Of a DNA stretch of 64,000 bases, positions 1 through 8,971 are shown piece by piece; position 1 is the first letter of the stretch; every line of letters begins with the position of its first letter. Location: assembly GCF_000949385.2 (NCBI RefSeq), contig NZ_JYKO02000001.1, forward strand, positions 5,043,503 to 5,107,502, read 5' to 3'. This DNA is from Pseudomonas sp. LFM046. GTDB lineage: Bacteria; Pseudomonadota; Gammaproteobacteria; Pseudomonadales; Pseudomonadaceae. The notes under the pieces were generated by a model that saw only the letters and a program-made list of their open reading frames with translations, was not told where the DNA came from and did not search any database. The position numbers and the translations under genes are program-made.

Positions 1-103
1 GGCCGGCGGCGCATCCCTGGCCTCCGCGGATTCAATGGCGATGTCGGTGTCGGGCGTGGGTGTCGGGCATTAGTGGGCCCGATCGCCCCTTTCGGGGTGG
101 TGA

Positions 104-160
104 GTAGGATGTGGTGGAGCGAAGCGATACCCATCAGCGGGGTTCGATGGGTATCGCAAG
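104..160. repeat. REP-like inverted repeat, GATGGGTATCGC family
   Basis: A GTAGGAT...GATACCCATC arm is followed by an inverted GATGGGTATCGC arm. The same family recurs at 37819-37894, 55256-55283 and around the RAYT gene near 56.1-56.8 kb. It lies just downstream of mhpE. Bases 2-73 to its left are open in one plus-strand frame and end in TAG, so they could be the tail of an unseen convergent gene; nothing else supports that. Confidence 0.6.
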
Positions 161-200
161 CTCGCGGAACGCCGCCCGACCCATCCGGCAGAGAGCGTCC

Positions 201-1211
201 TCAGCGCTTGAGCAGGTCCAACGCCACGTCGACGATCATGTCTTCCTGGCCGCCGACCATCCGCCGCCGGCCCAGCTCGACCAGGATGTCCAGGGTCTTC
301 AGCCCGTACTTCGCCGCCGCCACTTCGGCGTGGCGCAGGAAGCTGGAGTAGACGCCGGCATAGCCGAGTCCGAGGGTTTCGCGGTCGACCCGCACGGGGC
401 GGTCCTGCAGCGGGCGCACCAGGTCGTCGGCGGCGTCCATCAGGCGGTAGAGGTCGGTGCCGTGGTGCCAGCCGAGCCGTTCGGCGGCGGCGATGAACAC
501 CTCCAGCGGCGCGTTGCCGGCGCCAGCGCCCATACCGGCCAGGCTGGCGTCGATGCGGTCGCAGCCTTCTTCCACAGCGGTGATGGAGTTGGCCACGCCG
601 AGGCTGAGGTTGTGGTGGGCGTGCATGCCGGTCTGGGTCTCCGGCTTCAACACGGCCTTGAACGCACGCATGCGGTCGCGGATGTCCTGCATGTTCATCG
701 CGCCGCCGGAGTCGGCCATGTAGATGCACTGCGCGCCGTAGCTCTCCATCAATTGGCCCTGCCGAGCCAGTTCTGCGGCCGGAATCATGTGGCTCATCAT
801 CAGGAAGCCCACGGTGTCCATGCCCAGGCTGCGGGCGTATTCGAGGTGCTGCCTGGACACGTCCGCCTCGGTGCAGTGGGTGGCGATGCGCACCGAACGC
901 GCCCCGGCGTCGTAGGCCGCCTTGAGGTCGTGCACCGTGCCGATGCCGGGCAGCAGCAACACGGTGAGGGTGGCGTGCTCGATGACGTCGCTGGCGGCCT
1001 CGATCCACTCCAGATCGGTGTGGGCGCCGAAGCCGTAGTTGAACGACGAGCCTTGCAGGCCGTCGCCGTGGGTGACTTCGATGGAGTCCACCTTCGCCTG
1101 GTCGAGGGCGCGGGCGATGGCCTGCACCTGGTCGAGGGAATACTGGTGGCGGATCGCGTGGCTGCCATCGCGCAGGGTCACGTCGGAGATGTAGAGCTTC
1201 TTGCCGTTCAT
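201..1211 (-). CDS. mhpE: 4-hydroxy-2-oxovalerate aldolase MhpE
   Basis: This is a 336-residue class II pyruvate aldolase that splits 4-hydroxy-2-oxovalerate into pyruvate and acetaldehyde, the last carbon-carbon cleavage of catechol meta-cleavage pathways. The N-terminal TLRDGSHA motif is the HMGL-like TIM-barrel signature carrying the catalytic Arg and metal-binding Asp, and the HAHHN motif supplies metal-binding His residues. The start [12 protein letters not shown] has a GGAG-type ribosome site; the frame is open far upstream but that part lies inside mhpF. It begins 11 nt after the mhpF stop, which fits translational coupling and the MhpE-MhpF channelling complex known in this family. 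Family assignment is firm; the substrate follows from the operon. Confidence 0.95.
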   Translation of the reverse strand: MNGKKLYISDVTLRDGSHAIRHQYSLDQVQAIARALDQAKVDSIEVTHGDGLQGSSFNYGFGAHTDLEWIEAASDVIEHATLTVLLLPGIGTVHDLKAAYDAGARSVRIATHCTEADVSRQHLEYARSLGMDTVGFLMMSHMIPAAELARQGQLMESYGAQCIYMADSGGAMNMQDIRDRMRAFKAVLKPETQTGMHAHHNLSLGVANSITAVEEGCDRIDASLAGMGAGAGNAPLEVFIAAAERLGWHHGTDLYRLMDAADDLVRPLQDRPVRVDRETLGLGYAGVYSSFLRHAEVAAAKYGLKTLDILVELGRRRMVGGQEDMIVDVALDLLKR

Positions 1212-1222
1212 GGTCGGTCTCC

Positions 1223-2152
1223 TCAGGCCTGGAGCATGGACTGCGCCATGCGCTCGGCCGTGGCCAGCGCGGCGGAGGTCATGATGTCGAGGTTGCCGGC
1301 GTAGCTCGGCAGGTAATGGGCGGCGCCTTCCACTTCGAGGAAGACCGAGGTCTTCAGCCCGGAGAAGCGGCCGTGGCCGGGGATATTCAGGTCGCGGACC
1401 TCGTCGAACTGCACCCGCTGCTTGAGGCGGTAACCGGGCACGTAGGCCTGCACGGCGGCGGCCATCTCCTCGATGCTGGCCGCCACCTTCGCCTGGTCGG
1501 CCGCTTCGCTGAGCACGAACACAGTGTCGCGCATCATCAGCGGCGGTTCGGCCGGGTTCATGATGATGATCGCCTTGCCCTTGGCCGCCCCACCGATCAC
1601 TTCGATGGCTTTGCTGGTGGTCTCGGTGAACTCGTCGATGTTGGCGCGGGTGCCGGGGCCGGCGGACTTCGACGCAATCGACGCAATGATCTCGGCGTAG
1701 TGCACCTTGGCCACGCGCGACACCGCCGCCACCATCGGGATGGTGGCCTGGCCGCCGCAGGTGACCATGTTCACGTTGGTTGCCGCCAGGTGCTGTTCCA
1801 GATTGACCACCGGCACGCAATACGGACCGATCGCGGCCGGGGTCAGGTCGATCATGCGCAGACCGGGCTTGTGGCCCCGCAGCAAGGCGTCGTTCTGCAC
1901 GTGGGCGGCGGCACTGGTGGCGTCGAAGACGAAGTCGATGTCCTGGAACACCGGCAGACGGGTCAGGCCCTCGACGCCTTCATGGGTAGTGGCCACGCCC
2001 AGTCGTGCTGCGCGGGCCAGACCGTCGGACGCCGGGTCGATCCCGACCATGGCGCCCATTTCAAGGTGCTGCGCGTTGCGCAGCACCTTGATCATCAGGT
2101 CGGTGCCGATGTTGCCGGAACCGACGATGGCGACTTTGAGTTTCTTGCTCAT
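1223..2152 (-). CDS. mhpF: acetaldehyde dehydrogenase (acylating) MhpF
   Basis: A 309-residue CoA-acylating acetaldehyde dehydrogenase that converts acetaldehyde, NAD+ and CoA to acetyl-CoA. The N-terminus shows a Rossmann motif ([13 protein letters not shown]), and the catalytic Cys lies in [12 protein letters not shown] near residue 130. Length matches the DmpF/MhpF/BphJ family. The chosen start [11 protein letters not shown] gives the standard length; a longer reading would run into the intergenic region. It sits 20 nt after mhpD and 11 nt before mhpE, the usual D-F-E order. The partner aldolase MhpE is expected to pass acetaldehyde to it directly. Confidence 0.95.
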   Translation of the reverse strand: MSKKLKVAIVGSGNIGTDLMIKVLRNAQHLEMGAMVGIDPASDGLARAARLGVATTHEGVEGLTRLPVFQDIDFVFDATSAAAHVQNDALLRGHKPGLRMIDLTPAAIGPYCVPVVNLEQHLAATNVNMVTCGGQATIPMVAAVSRVAKVHYAEIIASIASKSAGPGTRANIDEFTETTSKAIEVIGGAAKGKAIIIMNPAEPPLMMRDTVFVLSEAADQAKVAASIEEMAAAVQAYVPGYRLKQRVQFDEVRDLNIPGHGRFSGLKTSVFLEVEGAAHYLPSYAGNLDIMTSAALATAERMAQSMLQA

Positions 2153-2172
2153 GGAAAAGGCTCTCTCTGCTA

Positions 2173-2967
2173 TCACTCGGCGCTGAACTGAACGGCCACC
2201 TGGCCGATGCCGTCGATCACCGCTTCGAAGCGGTCGCCGGCCGCCACCGGGGACATCGGTCCCAGGGCGCCGGTGAGGATCAGGTCGCCCGCGCGCAGCG
2301 GTTCGCCCAGGCGCGCCATGGTGCGGGCCAGCCAGACGGCGGCATTCAGCGGATGGCCGAGGCATTCGGCGCCGCTGCCGCTGGACACCAGTTCGCCGTT
2401 GCGGGTCATGCGCATGGCCGCCTGGCGCAGGTCCAGGCCGTCCAATCGGCGTGCCGGCCCACCGAGCACGAAGTAGCCGCTGGAGGCGTTGTCGGCCACG
2501 GTGTCGACGAAGCGGATGTTCCAGCCCTGCACCCGGCTGCCGACGATCTCCAGCGCCGGCAGCACCCAGCCGGTGGCGGCCAGCAGGTCGGCGAAGCCGG
2601 TGTCTTCACGCGGCAGGTCGCGGTCGAGGATCAGGGCGATCTCCGCCTCGATCTTCGGCTGTAGCACCCGGCTGAGCGGCACCACCTCGTTGTCGCCGTA
2701 GCTCATGTCGGCGAACAGGGTGCCGAAGTCCGGCTGGTCGACGCCCAGCTGCGCCTGCACCTTGGGGTTGGTCAGGCCGATCTTGCGGCCCACCACCCGG
2801 CGCCCGGCGGCCACACCGTGGGCGACGTTCAGGCGCTGGATGGCATAGGCGGCCTCGGCATTGGCTTCGCCGATGCGCTCACGCAGCGGGCCGATGGCCT
2901 CGCCGCTGGCCTCGGCACCCCGCAGGGCGGCGGCCAGTTGCTCCAGGGAATCTTGGGAAAGGGTCAT
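2173..2967 (-). CDS. mhpD: 2-oxopent-4-enoate hydratase MhpD
   Basis: A 264-residue hydratase of the 2-keto-4-pentenoate hydratase / fumarylacetoacetase-like family, adding water to 2-hydroxypenta-2,4-dienoate to give 4-hydroxy-2-oxovalerate. The family fold is visible in [12 protein letters not shown], in the acidic metal-site stretch [12 protein letters not shown], and in the C-terminal [11 protein letters not shown]. Start MTLSQD (2967) is preferred because GAGGTG lies just upstream; a start at 2982 would add five residues without a ribosome site. It lies 15 nt after mhpC. Dehydratases of 4-oxalocrotonate decarboxylase type are related, but no decarboxylase partner is present. Confidence 0.93.
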   Translation of the reverse strand: MTLSQDSLEQLAAALRGAEASGEAIGPLRERIGEANAEAAYAIQRLNVAHGVAAGRRVVGRKIGLTNPKVQAQLGVDQPDFGTLFADMSYGDNEVVPLSRVLQPKIEAEIALILDRDLPREDTGFADLLAATGWVLPALEIVGSRVQGWNIRFVDTVADNASSGYFVLGGPARRLDGLDLRQAAMRMTRNGELVSSGSGAECLGHPLNAAVWLARTMARLGEPLRAGDLILTGALGPMSPVAAGDRFEAVIDGIGQVAVQFSAE

Positions 2968-2982
2968 CGCGCACCTCGGCAA

Positions 2983-3840
2983 TCAGTGGGTGAGGAAGTC
3001 CAGCACCAGGCGGTTGAACGTGTCGGCGTGCTCCCACTGCGCCCAGTGGCCGCAGTTGTTGAACACATGGAGTTGGGAATTGGGGATGCCGGCCACCAGG
3101 CGCAGGCCGGTGTCCAGCGGCACGAAGCGGTCGTTGCGGCCCCAGATGACCAGGGTCTCGGCCTGGATTTCGCCCAGGCGCGAGCCGAAGTCGGGGAACT
3201 GCTTCGGGTAGGCGGCGAGGCTCTTGACGAAGTTTTCCAGGTGGTCGCGGCGGGCCAGCATGTTGTCCAGGCGCGCCTGGAACAGGGCCTCGGTGAGGTC
3301 GCGGGTGTCGTAGACGAAGATGTTCATCATCGCCTTCAGGTTGTCGATGGTCGGCTCGCGGTAGAGGCCCTGGAGCAGCTTGATGCCCTCGGTGGGCATC
3401 GGCACGAAGGGGCTGGCGCCACCGGTGCCGCCACCCATCAGGACCAGCTTGCCCACCCGCTCCGGCCAGCTCAGGGCAAAGGCCACGGCGCTGTGGCCGC
3501 CCATGGAATTGCCGAGGAGGTGCACCCGGTCGAGGTCGAGTTGGTCGACGAGGCCCTTGAGGATGCGGGCGTTGAGGTCGGAACGGGAGCCGGCGCAGAC
3601 GATGGAGTCGCTTTTGCTCCAGCCCGGGCAGTCCAGCAGGATCACGCGGAAACCGGCGTCCACCAGCGGCTGGATGTTGCGGTTGAAGTTGGCCCAGCCG
3701 CTGGCGCCAGGGCCGGAGCCGTGGAGCATGACCACGGTCTGGTCGCCCTGGCCGCAGTCGTTGTAATGGATGTTCAGCTCCAGTTCGCCTTCCCGGATGC
3801 GGATGAACTGGCTGGTGGCGGCTTCGGTAATGGCAGTCAT
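2983..3840 (-). CDS. mhpC: meta-cleavage product hydrolase MhpC (alpha/beta hydrolase)
   Basis: A 285-residue alpha/beta hydrolase predicted to cleave the ring-fission product 2-hydroxy-6-oxonona-2,4-dienedioate into hydroxypentadienoate and succinate. The oxyanion loop [10 protein letters not shown], the nucleophile elbow GNSMGGHS, an Asp in WGRNDRFVP and the C-terminal His in NCGHWAQWE form the expected catalytic set. Length is close to E. coli MhpC. The start [11 protein letters not shown] follows the mhpB stop by 22 nt. The neighbouring extradiol dioxygenase is of the phenylpropionate type, which favours MhpC over BphD or TesD roles. Confidence 0.9.
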   Translation of the reverse strand: MTAITEAATSQFIRIREGELELNIHYNDCGQGDQTVVMLHGSGPGASGWANFNRNIQPLVDAGFRVILLDCPGWSKSDSIVCAGSRSDLNARILKGLVDQLDLDRVHLLGNSMGGHSAVAFALSWPERVGKLVLMGGGTGGASPFVPMPTEGIKLLQGLYREPTIDNLKAMMNIFVYDTRDLTEALFQARLDNMLARRDHLENFVKSLAAYPKQFPDFGSRLGEIQAETLVIWGRNDRFVPLDTGLRLVAGIPNSQLHVFNNCGHWAQWEHADTFNRLVLDFLTH

Positions 3841-3862
3841 GTCGGAATCTCTGAGGAAGGGG

Positions 3863-4807
3863 TCAGGCAAGCGGTTGCGCAGCGAGCGCGCCGTACCCGG
3901 CGATCCACTCCGGAATCGGCCGGTAATAGCGATCGCGGGCCTCATAGGGGCCGAAGGCGGACAGCGCGGCGAAGGCCGCCACCCAGGTCTTCACCTCATG
4001 GGTGGATTTGCCGGCCAGCGCCGACAGTTCGGCATTGCCGAGGCCGTCCAGCTCGGCCATGCGGCCGGTGGCGAGGAGATCGAGGAAGTGCTGGTCCCAG
4101 TCGGGGTTGAGGGGATGCAGGCTGTTCTGATCTTCGACGAAGTGCCGGGCGGCGTTGATCACCCGCTGCTGTCGCGCCTCGCGCTCATCGGCGGGCAGGT
4201 GGCGGCCACTGCCCTTCAGGCGGTCGGCCATCAGCCCTTCGACCCGGGCCAGTTCCGGGACCGGCGGCTGGTGAGACAGGCCACCGGAGCCGAGGAACAG
4301 CACGCGCTTTCCGGTGGAACGGGCGAAGCGGCCGATGGCCTCGCCAAGCAAACGGGCCCGCTGAAAACTGGGCAGCGGCACCGCCACCGAATTGATGAAG
4401 ACCGGAATCACCGGATAGCGCCGCAGACCACCGAGCAGCGCCTCCAGCGGCTGGGCAAAACCGTGGTCGACCTGCATGCGGTAGGACACGGCGGCATCGA
4501 CACCACCGGCCAGCACCGTCTCGGCACACTGCTCGGCGAGCGCTTGCGGCACGCTGATGACCCCGGCGGCGGTGCCGAAATCGCCAATGGCGTGGGCCGC
4601 CATGCCGATGCAGAACGACGGCATCACATCGTAGAAAAAGCCGTTGTAGTGATCCGGGGAAAACAGGATCACCAACTCCGGCGAAAAGCGTTCGATCCGC
4701 TCCCGCGCCGTGGCGATCACCCCATCGACCTCGGCCAGCACCTCCGGCGTCGGGTCGAAGTACCCCACCAGCGGGGTATGCGAAAGGCATTGCAGCAGGG
4801 CACTCAT
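3863..4807 (-). CDS. mhpB: 3-(2,3-dihydroxyphenyl)propionate 1,2-dioxygenase MhpB
   Basis: A 314-residue class III (LigB-type) extradiol ring-cleavage dioxygenase. It is recognised from the N-terminus ([13 protein letters not shown]), the [14 protein letters not shown] motif, the His in [12 protein letters not shown] and the His in [12 protein letters not shown]; these His residues serve iron binding and acid/base catalysis in the family. The substrate should be 2,3-dihydroxyphenylpropionate or dihydroxycinnamate. It is the first gene of a five-gene operon and is followed by about 480 bp of upstream non-coding DNA. No mhpA-type monooxygenase lies next to it, so the catechol must be made by an enzyme encoded elsewhere. 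Confidence 0.93.
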   Translation of the reverse strand: MSALLQCLSHTPLVGYFDPTPEVLAEVDGVIATARERIERFSPELVILFSPDHYNGFFYDVMPSFCIGMAAHAIGDFGTAAGVISVPQALAEQCAETVLAGGVDAAVSYRMQVDHGFAQPLEALLGGLRRYPVIPVFINSVAVPLPSFQRARLLGEAIGRFARSTGKRVLFLGSGGLSHQPPVPELARVEGLMADRLKGSGRHLPADEREARQQRVINAARHFVEDQNSLHPLNPDWDQHFLDLLATGRMAELDGLGNAELSALAGKSTHEVKTWVAAFAALSAFGPYEARDRYYRPIPEWIAGYGALAAQPLA

Positions 4808-5092
4808 CGCAGCACCTCCCGGATCGAGGGCGACGCCGGGCACAGGAAGGCTGGATGGGATGAATGACTCATGGGGACGGGCTCCGTAACTGCGTCGGCA
4901 GCGCCGGTAACGCCCTTCCTGAAGAGAAGGCGTTCGGGCGGTGGTGGCCCTCGAAGACGGGGGCGGACGCAACGGAGGATATGAAGCTGACGCTCGGCAG
5001 GCGCTCCCGTGGCTTACGGCGCTATCCCGAAAGCGCAAAAAAGTAAGCACACCCGCTCTGATTGCTGAATGCGCGGGTGATCGGTTCCCTGC

Positions 5093-5119
5093 CGTTGCAA
5101 CTGACTACGACGTGCAACG
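5093..5119. promoter_or_regulatory. 7-bp inverted repeat upstream of mhpB; possible operator or tRNA scar
   Basis: CGTTGCA (5093-5099) and TGCAACG (5113-5119) form a perfect inverted repeat with a 13-nt spacer in the 4808-5287 gap between mhpB and the solute-binding protein gene. It could be an operator, or the stem of a degraded tRNA-like sequence, because the next 30 nt resemble a tRNA T-arm. The rest of this gap shows no gene. Confidence 0.3.
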
Positions 5120-5150
5120 CGAAGGTCGCCGGTTCATTTCCCCGGCTCCC

Positions 5151-5190
5151 AAAAATAAACCCCTGAACAACTCAGCGTTTTCCAGGGGTT
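5151..5190 (-). terminator. Rho-independent terminator after the solute-binding protein gene
   Basis: On the minus strand the stem AACCCCTG/CAGGGGTT is followed by a U-rich tract (TTTATTTTT, complement of 5151-5159). It lies about 100 nt past the stop of the gene ending at 5288 and separates it from the mhp operon. Confidence 0.6.
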
Positions 5191-5287
5191 CTTCTGTGCA
5201 TGTGTCGGTAGATTGTCAGCCCGCCGCCAACGGCGAGACTCGCTTACGCGTCAACGCTCACACGAGGAAATCGGCACGTAACCACGC

Positions 5288-6040
5288 TCAGCGATAGTTT
5301 TCGATGGTTTCGTCCACATAGCCCTCGGCGCGCATCTGATCCAACGCACGCTGGAGCTTCTGCACCACTTCATCCGGCACCTCTTTGTTCAACGCCAGAT
5401 AGAGTTCCGAACTCTTGAAGCGCAGAACCGTCTTCAAGCCGGTGATGCCTTCCTGCTTGGCCAGGTAGCGGCCAGCCGGATCACCCACGGCCCAGAGGTC
5501 AATTTGGCCGTTCTGCAGCTTCTTGGCGTTTTCCTGGTCGCGCAGCACGGTGATTGGCGTCAAACCTTGCTGGACCAGGAACTCGCCGGTGGCATCGCCC
5601 TTGTAGGCACCTACCTTGTACTGCTTCGCTTCGTCCAGGTTGCTCAGGCTGATCTTGCTGTCCCCCTTGGCCAACATGACCCAGTCATCAGAGCTGATCG
5701 GGCCCACCCATTTGAACAGCTGCTCGCGTTCTGGCAGTCGGGTCGTGGAAAACACCCCATAGCCGGGTTTCTCCAGTGCCAGCTTGTAGATCCTGTCCCA
5801 GGGAAAACGCAGTGTGAGGGTGTAGTTCACCTCGGCGCGCTTGAACATCTCGCGGACAATATCGGCAGCGATGCCATCGATCGTATCGTCCTGCGCAAAG
5901 TTCTTGCCGTTGATCGCCATGTTGTACGGCGGGTAGTTTTCCGTGAGCAGGACAACGCTGTAGTCGGAGGCTACTTCTGCGGCGACAGCGGTGGAAAGCA
6001 GCAGGCTGCCGGCAAGCGATAAAGCTAAGCGTTTGAACAT
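5288..6040 (-). CDS. periplasmic solute-binding protein, amino-acid (SBP_bac_3) type
   Basis: A 250-residue protein with a clear Sec signal peptide (MFKRLALSLAGSLLLSTAVA, then AEVA) and the SBP_bac_3 fold: YPPYNMAINGK near the N-terminus, GIAADIVREMFKRA, and a C-terminal ALDQMRAEGYVDETIENYR helix. It should bind an amino acid or a similar small polar ligand in the periplasm. No permease or ATPase gene is adjacent, so it is an orphan binding protein. Such orphans can serve distant ABC permeases or feed a sensor. The ligand cannot be told from sequence. Confidence 0.85.
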   Translation of the reverse strand: MFKRLALSLAGSLLLSTAVAAEVASDYSVVLLTENYPPYNMAINGKNFAQDDTIDGIAADIVREMFKRAEVNYTLTLRFPWDRIYKLALEKPGYGVFSTTRLPEREQLFKWVGPISSDDWVMLAKGDSKISLSNLDEAKQYKVGAYKGDATGEFLVQQGLTPITVLRDQENAKKLQNGQIDLWAVGDPAGRYLAKQEGITGLKTVLRFKSSELYLALNKEVPDEVVQKLQRALDQMRAEGYVDETIENYR

Positions 6041-6338
6041 GTGAGGCTCTCATTGTTATTAGGGGGAAGAGCCCGCGCAGCATAACTGCTCGCTCGTAGG
6101 GACGCAGCGCTTTTGGGTTATCCGTCGAATCAGACCCAGCAATCTTCGATCAGACAGAAAAGACAGTAAGGGCACCTTGGCTTCAGGCGAGGCGCGTTTG
6201 GCTGCATCGTCGAGCCCGGCCGAGCTCGAGAAGCCCGGATTTGAGCGGTTCCCCGGGCTACATCCAGTGGGGCCAGGGCAAAGATTCAACGTGCAATAAG
6301 GGTGGAAATATCTAATTCCATATTCGTTTAAGCCGGGA

Positions 6339-6366
6339 CTTGAAAAGCTCGAGATCGCTTACATAT
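6339..6366 (+). promoter_or_regulatory. sigma32-like heat-shock promoter of the hsp20 operon
   Basis: CTTGAAA (6339-6345) matches the RpoH -35 consensus exactly. After a 12-nt spacer comes CTTACATAT (6358-6366), close to the RpoH -10 consensus CCCCATnT. It lies about 80 nt before the first small heat-shock gene. The remainder of the 6041-6446 gap shows no gene. Confidence 0.6.
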
Positions 6367-6402
6367 TTCCCGTCGTCAGGGGCCGGAGCTGAGTGCTTCG
6401 AG

Positions 6403-6446
6403 CCTCCTGTCCGAGATCATGTCAGTCAGCCGGAAGGAGGTTTGTC
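6403..6446 (+). promoter_or_regulatory. possible RNA thermometer masking the first hsp20 ribosome site
   Basis: CCTCCT (6403-6408) is complementary to the AGGAGG Shine-Dalgarno core at 6435-6440, with extra pairing possible on each side. Such anti-SD hairpins are the basis of ROSE-type thermometers upstream of ibpA-like genes. The fold is inferred by eye only. Confidence 0.4.
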
Positions 6447-6902
6447 ATGTACGAGTCCCTTCTTAATCTGTCGAGCGATCCCATTGCCGAGTTCGAAAGG
6501 CTCCAGCGCGAACTGCAACAGGTCCTGGGGCCTGGTCTCGGGCGTCCGGGCAGCATTCGTGCCTTGGCCAGTGGTGCTTTTCCTGCGATCAACGTGGGAA
6601 GCACGCCGTCCAGCATGGAAGTCTACGCCTTCGTTCCCGGCGTCGATCCGAACGACCTCGATGTGCAGATTCACCGAGGGTTGTTATCGATATCCGGCGA
6701 GCGCCGGCCGGCGCGCAGCACGGAGGAAGGCAACTGCTCCGTGTATGCCAACGAGCGTTATTCCGGACGGTTCAAGCGCACCGTGAGCCTCAACGATGAG
6801 GTCGATACCGACAAGGTCGAGGCTCACTATTGCGACGGCGTTCTCCGCATCTCGCTGCTTCGGCGCGAGGCTGCGCAGCCCAGGCGCATAACCATTCAGT
6901 AA
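6447..6902 (+). CDS. Hsp20/alpha-crystallin small heat-shock protein, first of three
   Basis: A 151-residue ATP-independent holdase chaperone. The alpha-crystallin domain covers roughly residues 45-145: SSMEVYAFVPGVDPNDLDVQ, the ISGERR strand, YSGRFKRTVSLNDEVD, and the dimer-stabilising DGVLRISLLRR. The start follows a strong GGAAGGAGG site. Three paralogues lie in tandem with 27-nt gaps, so they are probably one heat-induced transcript. It is cytoplasmic by lack of a signal. It is shorter and more divergent than IbpA, so no specific symbol is given. Confidence 0.9.
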   Translation: MYESLLNLSSDPIAEFERLQRELQQVLGPGLGRPGSIRALASGAFPAINVGSTPSSMEVYAFVPGVDPNDLDVQIHRGLLSISGERRPARSTEEGNCSVYANERYSGRFKRTVSLNDEVDTDKVEAHYCDGVLRISLLRREAAQPRRITIQ

Positions 6903-6929
6903 CAGCATCGGTTTGACGGAGGAGTCACC

Positions 6930-7301
6930 ATGAACGACAAGCAAGCGGTCGTGCGCGGCGAGACTGAAACCCAAACGCTGCTGCCGCGTATCGATGTCTT
7001 TGAGGATGACAACGGAATCCAGGTGTTCGCGGACCTTCCAGGGGTGCCCAAAGAGCGTCTCGTGGTCAATGTGGAAGGTGACACGCTGGTGCTGGAAGGG
7101 GAGATCATGCCGGAGATGTCCAAACAGCTGGAGGCCGTCTATGCCGAAGTCCAGCTCTCGCGCTTCCGGCGAGCCTTCACCTTGAGCACCGAGCTGGATA
7201 CGACACAGATCGACGCTCAACTGCGGGACGGTGTGCTGAATTTGCGTATTCCCAAGCACCCGCATGCCCAACCGCGGAAGATCGCCGTGAGAAGCGAGTA
7301 G
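6930..7301 (+). CDS. Hsp20/alpha-crystallin small heat-shock protein, second of three
   Basis: A 123-residue small heat-shock protein. The alpha-crystallin domain dominates: DDNGIQVFADLPGVPKERLVV, a LVLEGEI strand, and the A-x-x-x-G-V-L motif as LRDGVLNLRIPKH near the C-terminus. Its ribosome site GGAGGAG precedes the start. It is 27 nt after the first and 27 nt before the third hsp20 gene. The N-terminal arm is short (about 20 residues), which may limit oligomer size. Mixed oligomers of the three products are an inference. Confidence 0.9.
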   Translation: MNDKQAVVRGETETQTLLPRIDVFEDDNGIQVFADLPGVPKERLVVNVEGDTLVLEGEIMPEMSKQLEAVYAEVQLSRFRRAFTLSTELDTTQIDAQLRDGVLNLRIPKHPHAQPRKIAVRSE

Positions 7302-7328
7302 GCCCCTGAACTCGAGGAGGTCGATCCC

Positions 7329-7826
7329 ATGGATAAACTAGCTGAGTTCAAGCATGGCCTGGAGGAAACCTGGCATTCGCTGGGTGAGGGTTGGCGCCAG
7401 CTTCGCGATCGTGCCAGCGAGGCGCTGACGCGTTTCACGCCCGTCACTCGGAGCAGGAGCGCACCGGAAGATGCCTCCGCGCCACCGGCACTTGCCTCGA
7501 ACTGGGGATTGCTGGCGGGCGATCTCTATGAGGATGGCGAACAGGTCGTCGTCCGGCTGGAGGTACCCGGAATGGTGAAGGAGGATCTTGAGCTGGAGGT
7601 GCAGGGAGACGTTCTGCTCATCCGCGGTGAAAAGCGAGTCGAGCAGGAACGGGGGAATGGGCGCTACCGTGTCCGCCAGTGCACGTTCGGCAGTTTCCGG
7701 CGCCGCTTCCAGCTTCCCGCGCCAGTCATTGCCGAGAAGGCCAAGGCCAAGTGCAGCAACGGCGTGCTGCGTATCGAACTGCCCAAGGAAGCGCGTGCGC
7801 GTGGCCGGCGCATCGAGGTTCGCTAG
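7329..7826 (+). CDS. Hsp20/alpha-crystallin small heat-shock protein, third of three
   Basis: A 165-residue small heat-shock protein with a longer charged N-terminal arm (MDKLAEFKHGLEETWHSLGE, then RDRASEALTRF) followed by an alpha-crystallin domain: DGEQVVVRLEVPGMVKEDLEL, VLLIRGEKR, FGSFRRRFQLP, and CSNGVLRIELPKE. The N-terminus resembles the HspX/Hsp20 proteins found with general stress loci rather than IbpA. The start has a GAGGAGG site. A strong terminator follows at 7896-7933, closing the three-gene operon. Confidence 0.9.
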   Translation: MDKLAEFKHGLEETWHSLGEGWRQLRDRASEALTRFTPVTRSRSAPEDASAPPALASNWGLLAGDLYEDGEQVVVRLEVPGMVKEDLELEVQGDVLLIRGEKRVEQERGNGRYRVRQCTFGSFRRRFQLPAPVIAEKAKAKCSNGVLRIELPKEARARGRRIEVR

Positions 7827-7895
7827 GGCCGACACCGCGCCGCCTGGCGATCATCCTGCCGGTTACAGGCAAGGGAAATAGCCTCGTCACCGCGG

Positions 7896-7933
7896 CTGCC
7901 CGCCCGCGACAAACTCGCGGGCGGGCAGTTTTT
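7896..7933 (+). terminator. Rho-independent terminator of the hsp20 operon
   Basis: A 13-bp GC stem (CTGCCCGCCCGCG / CGCGGGCGGGCAG) with a short ACAAACT-type loop is followed by TTTTT. It is the clearest element in the 7827-8140 gap, where no other gene is seen. Confidence 0.85.
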
Positions 7934-8140
7934 CAACCGAGGAAGTAGAAGGCGCCAGGACTCACCACTCCGGATTACAGCAGCGTGAGGAGGCAGTCGC
8001 TCATGATCCTGGCTTGAGAGGGTGTCAGTGGCGCGACGTCTCCGATGCTGGGACTGCCCCTGGTTGCCATGTCGAAAAGGGGACGGCCCCTGGAGCAGGA
8101 CCGGCAGTGGATCGAGAAATGGAGCGGTATCCGCCTGGGC

Positions 8141-8914
8141 TCAGAACCGCGTCGGCCGGATCTGGGCGTCGATGCCACCATCGACAAACAGCTGGGCGCC
8201 ATGGATGAAGCTGGCTTGCGGGCTGAGCAGGAACGCCGCCACCGCCGCTATTTCACTCGGCTCGGCGTTGCGCCCCAGCGGCGAGACATAGTCGCGGATC
8301 GCCTGGCCGAAGCGCGCATCCTGCATACCGGCCTGCAGCAGCGGCGTTTGGGTGGCCCCCGGGGCGATGCTATTGAGGCGCACGCCGACCTGCCCCCACT
8401 CCCGCACCCGGCGGCGCACCGCCACGGTCAGGGCATTCTTCGAGGCCGAATAGGCCAGGTAGCCGGCCTGGTCGCCAGCGGCCATCACGTCCTCGCCGAC
8501 CTTCACCTCATCGCCAGCCTCGAAGGACGCTGCCAGCGGATTGGTCTCCCAGTCGATACCCACCGAGGCGGTGGAGGAAATCACCACCGCCGCCGGCGAC
8601 TGGCCGCCGCGCAGCAGCGGCAGCAGACCGTCGAGCAGTTCCACGGCACCGAAATAGTTGACCGAGCTGATCAGACGCTCCGGTTTCACCTGCGGTCCCA
8701 GACCCGCGCACAGCACCAGGCTGTCGAGGCGACCACCCAGGCGCTCATGCAGCGCCTCCAACACGTGCTGGCGCCCCTCGGGGCTGGACAGATCGCCATT
8801 GATGTCGGCATTGCGCAGATCCACCCCCACGACCTCATGGCCGACGGACTGAAGCAACTGACGGGTAGCAGCGCCGATTCCCGACGCGGAACCGGTTATC
8901 ACAGTAGTAAGCAT
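8141..8914 (-). CDS. hsdA: 3-alpha-hydroxysteroid dehydrogenase/carbonyl reductase-like SDR
   Basis: A 257-residue short-chain dehydrogenase: TGSASGIGAA nucleotide motif, LVLCAGLGPQ, active-site VISSTAS and YSASK. The length, the LVLCAGLGPQ and SVNYFGA stretches, and the IDGGIDA-like C-terminus (VDGGIDAQIRPTRF) closely recall the NAD(P)-dependent 3-alpha-HSD/carbonyl reductase of Comamonas testosteroni, which acts on 3-oxo/3-hydroxy steroids and on xenobiotic carbonyls. The start at 8914 has an AGGAG site; an extension to 8965 is unlikely. It is 57 nt downstream of the Old Yellow Enzyme gene and probably cotranscribed. Steroid as the real substrate is inference. Confidence 0.75.
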   Translation of the reverse strand: MLTTVITGSASGIGAATRQLLQSVGHEVVGVDLRNADINGDLSSPEGRQHVLEALHERLGGRLDSLVLCAGLGPQVKPERLISSVNYFGAVELLDGLLPLLRGGQSPAAVVISSTASVGIDWETNPLAASFEAGDEVKVGEDVMAAGDQAGYLAYSASKNALTVAVRRRVREWGQVGVRLNSIAPGATQTPLLQAGMQDARFGQAIRDYVSPLGRNAEPSEIAAVAAFLLSPQASFIHGAQLFVDGGIDAQIRPTRF

Positions 8915-8971
8915 TGATTGCTCCTGGCGAGGGAAAGGTGCGCGCCCGTCCAGTGCCGGGCGCACCCGGAA

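Noticed and set aside
2-73. Short open plus-strand frame ending in TAG at the window edge
   Set aside because: Too short to identify; it could be a gene tail but has no supporting motif.
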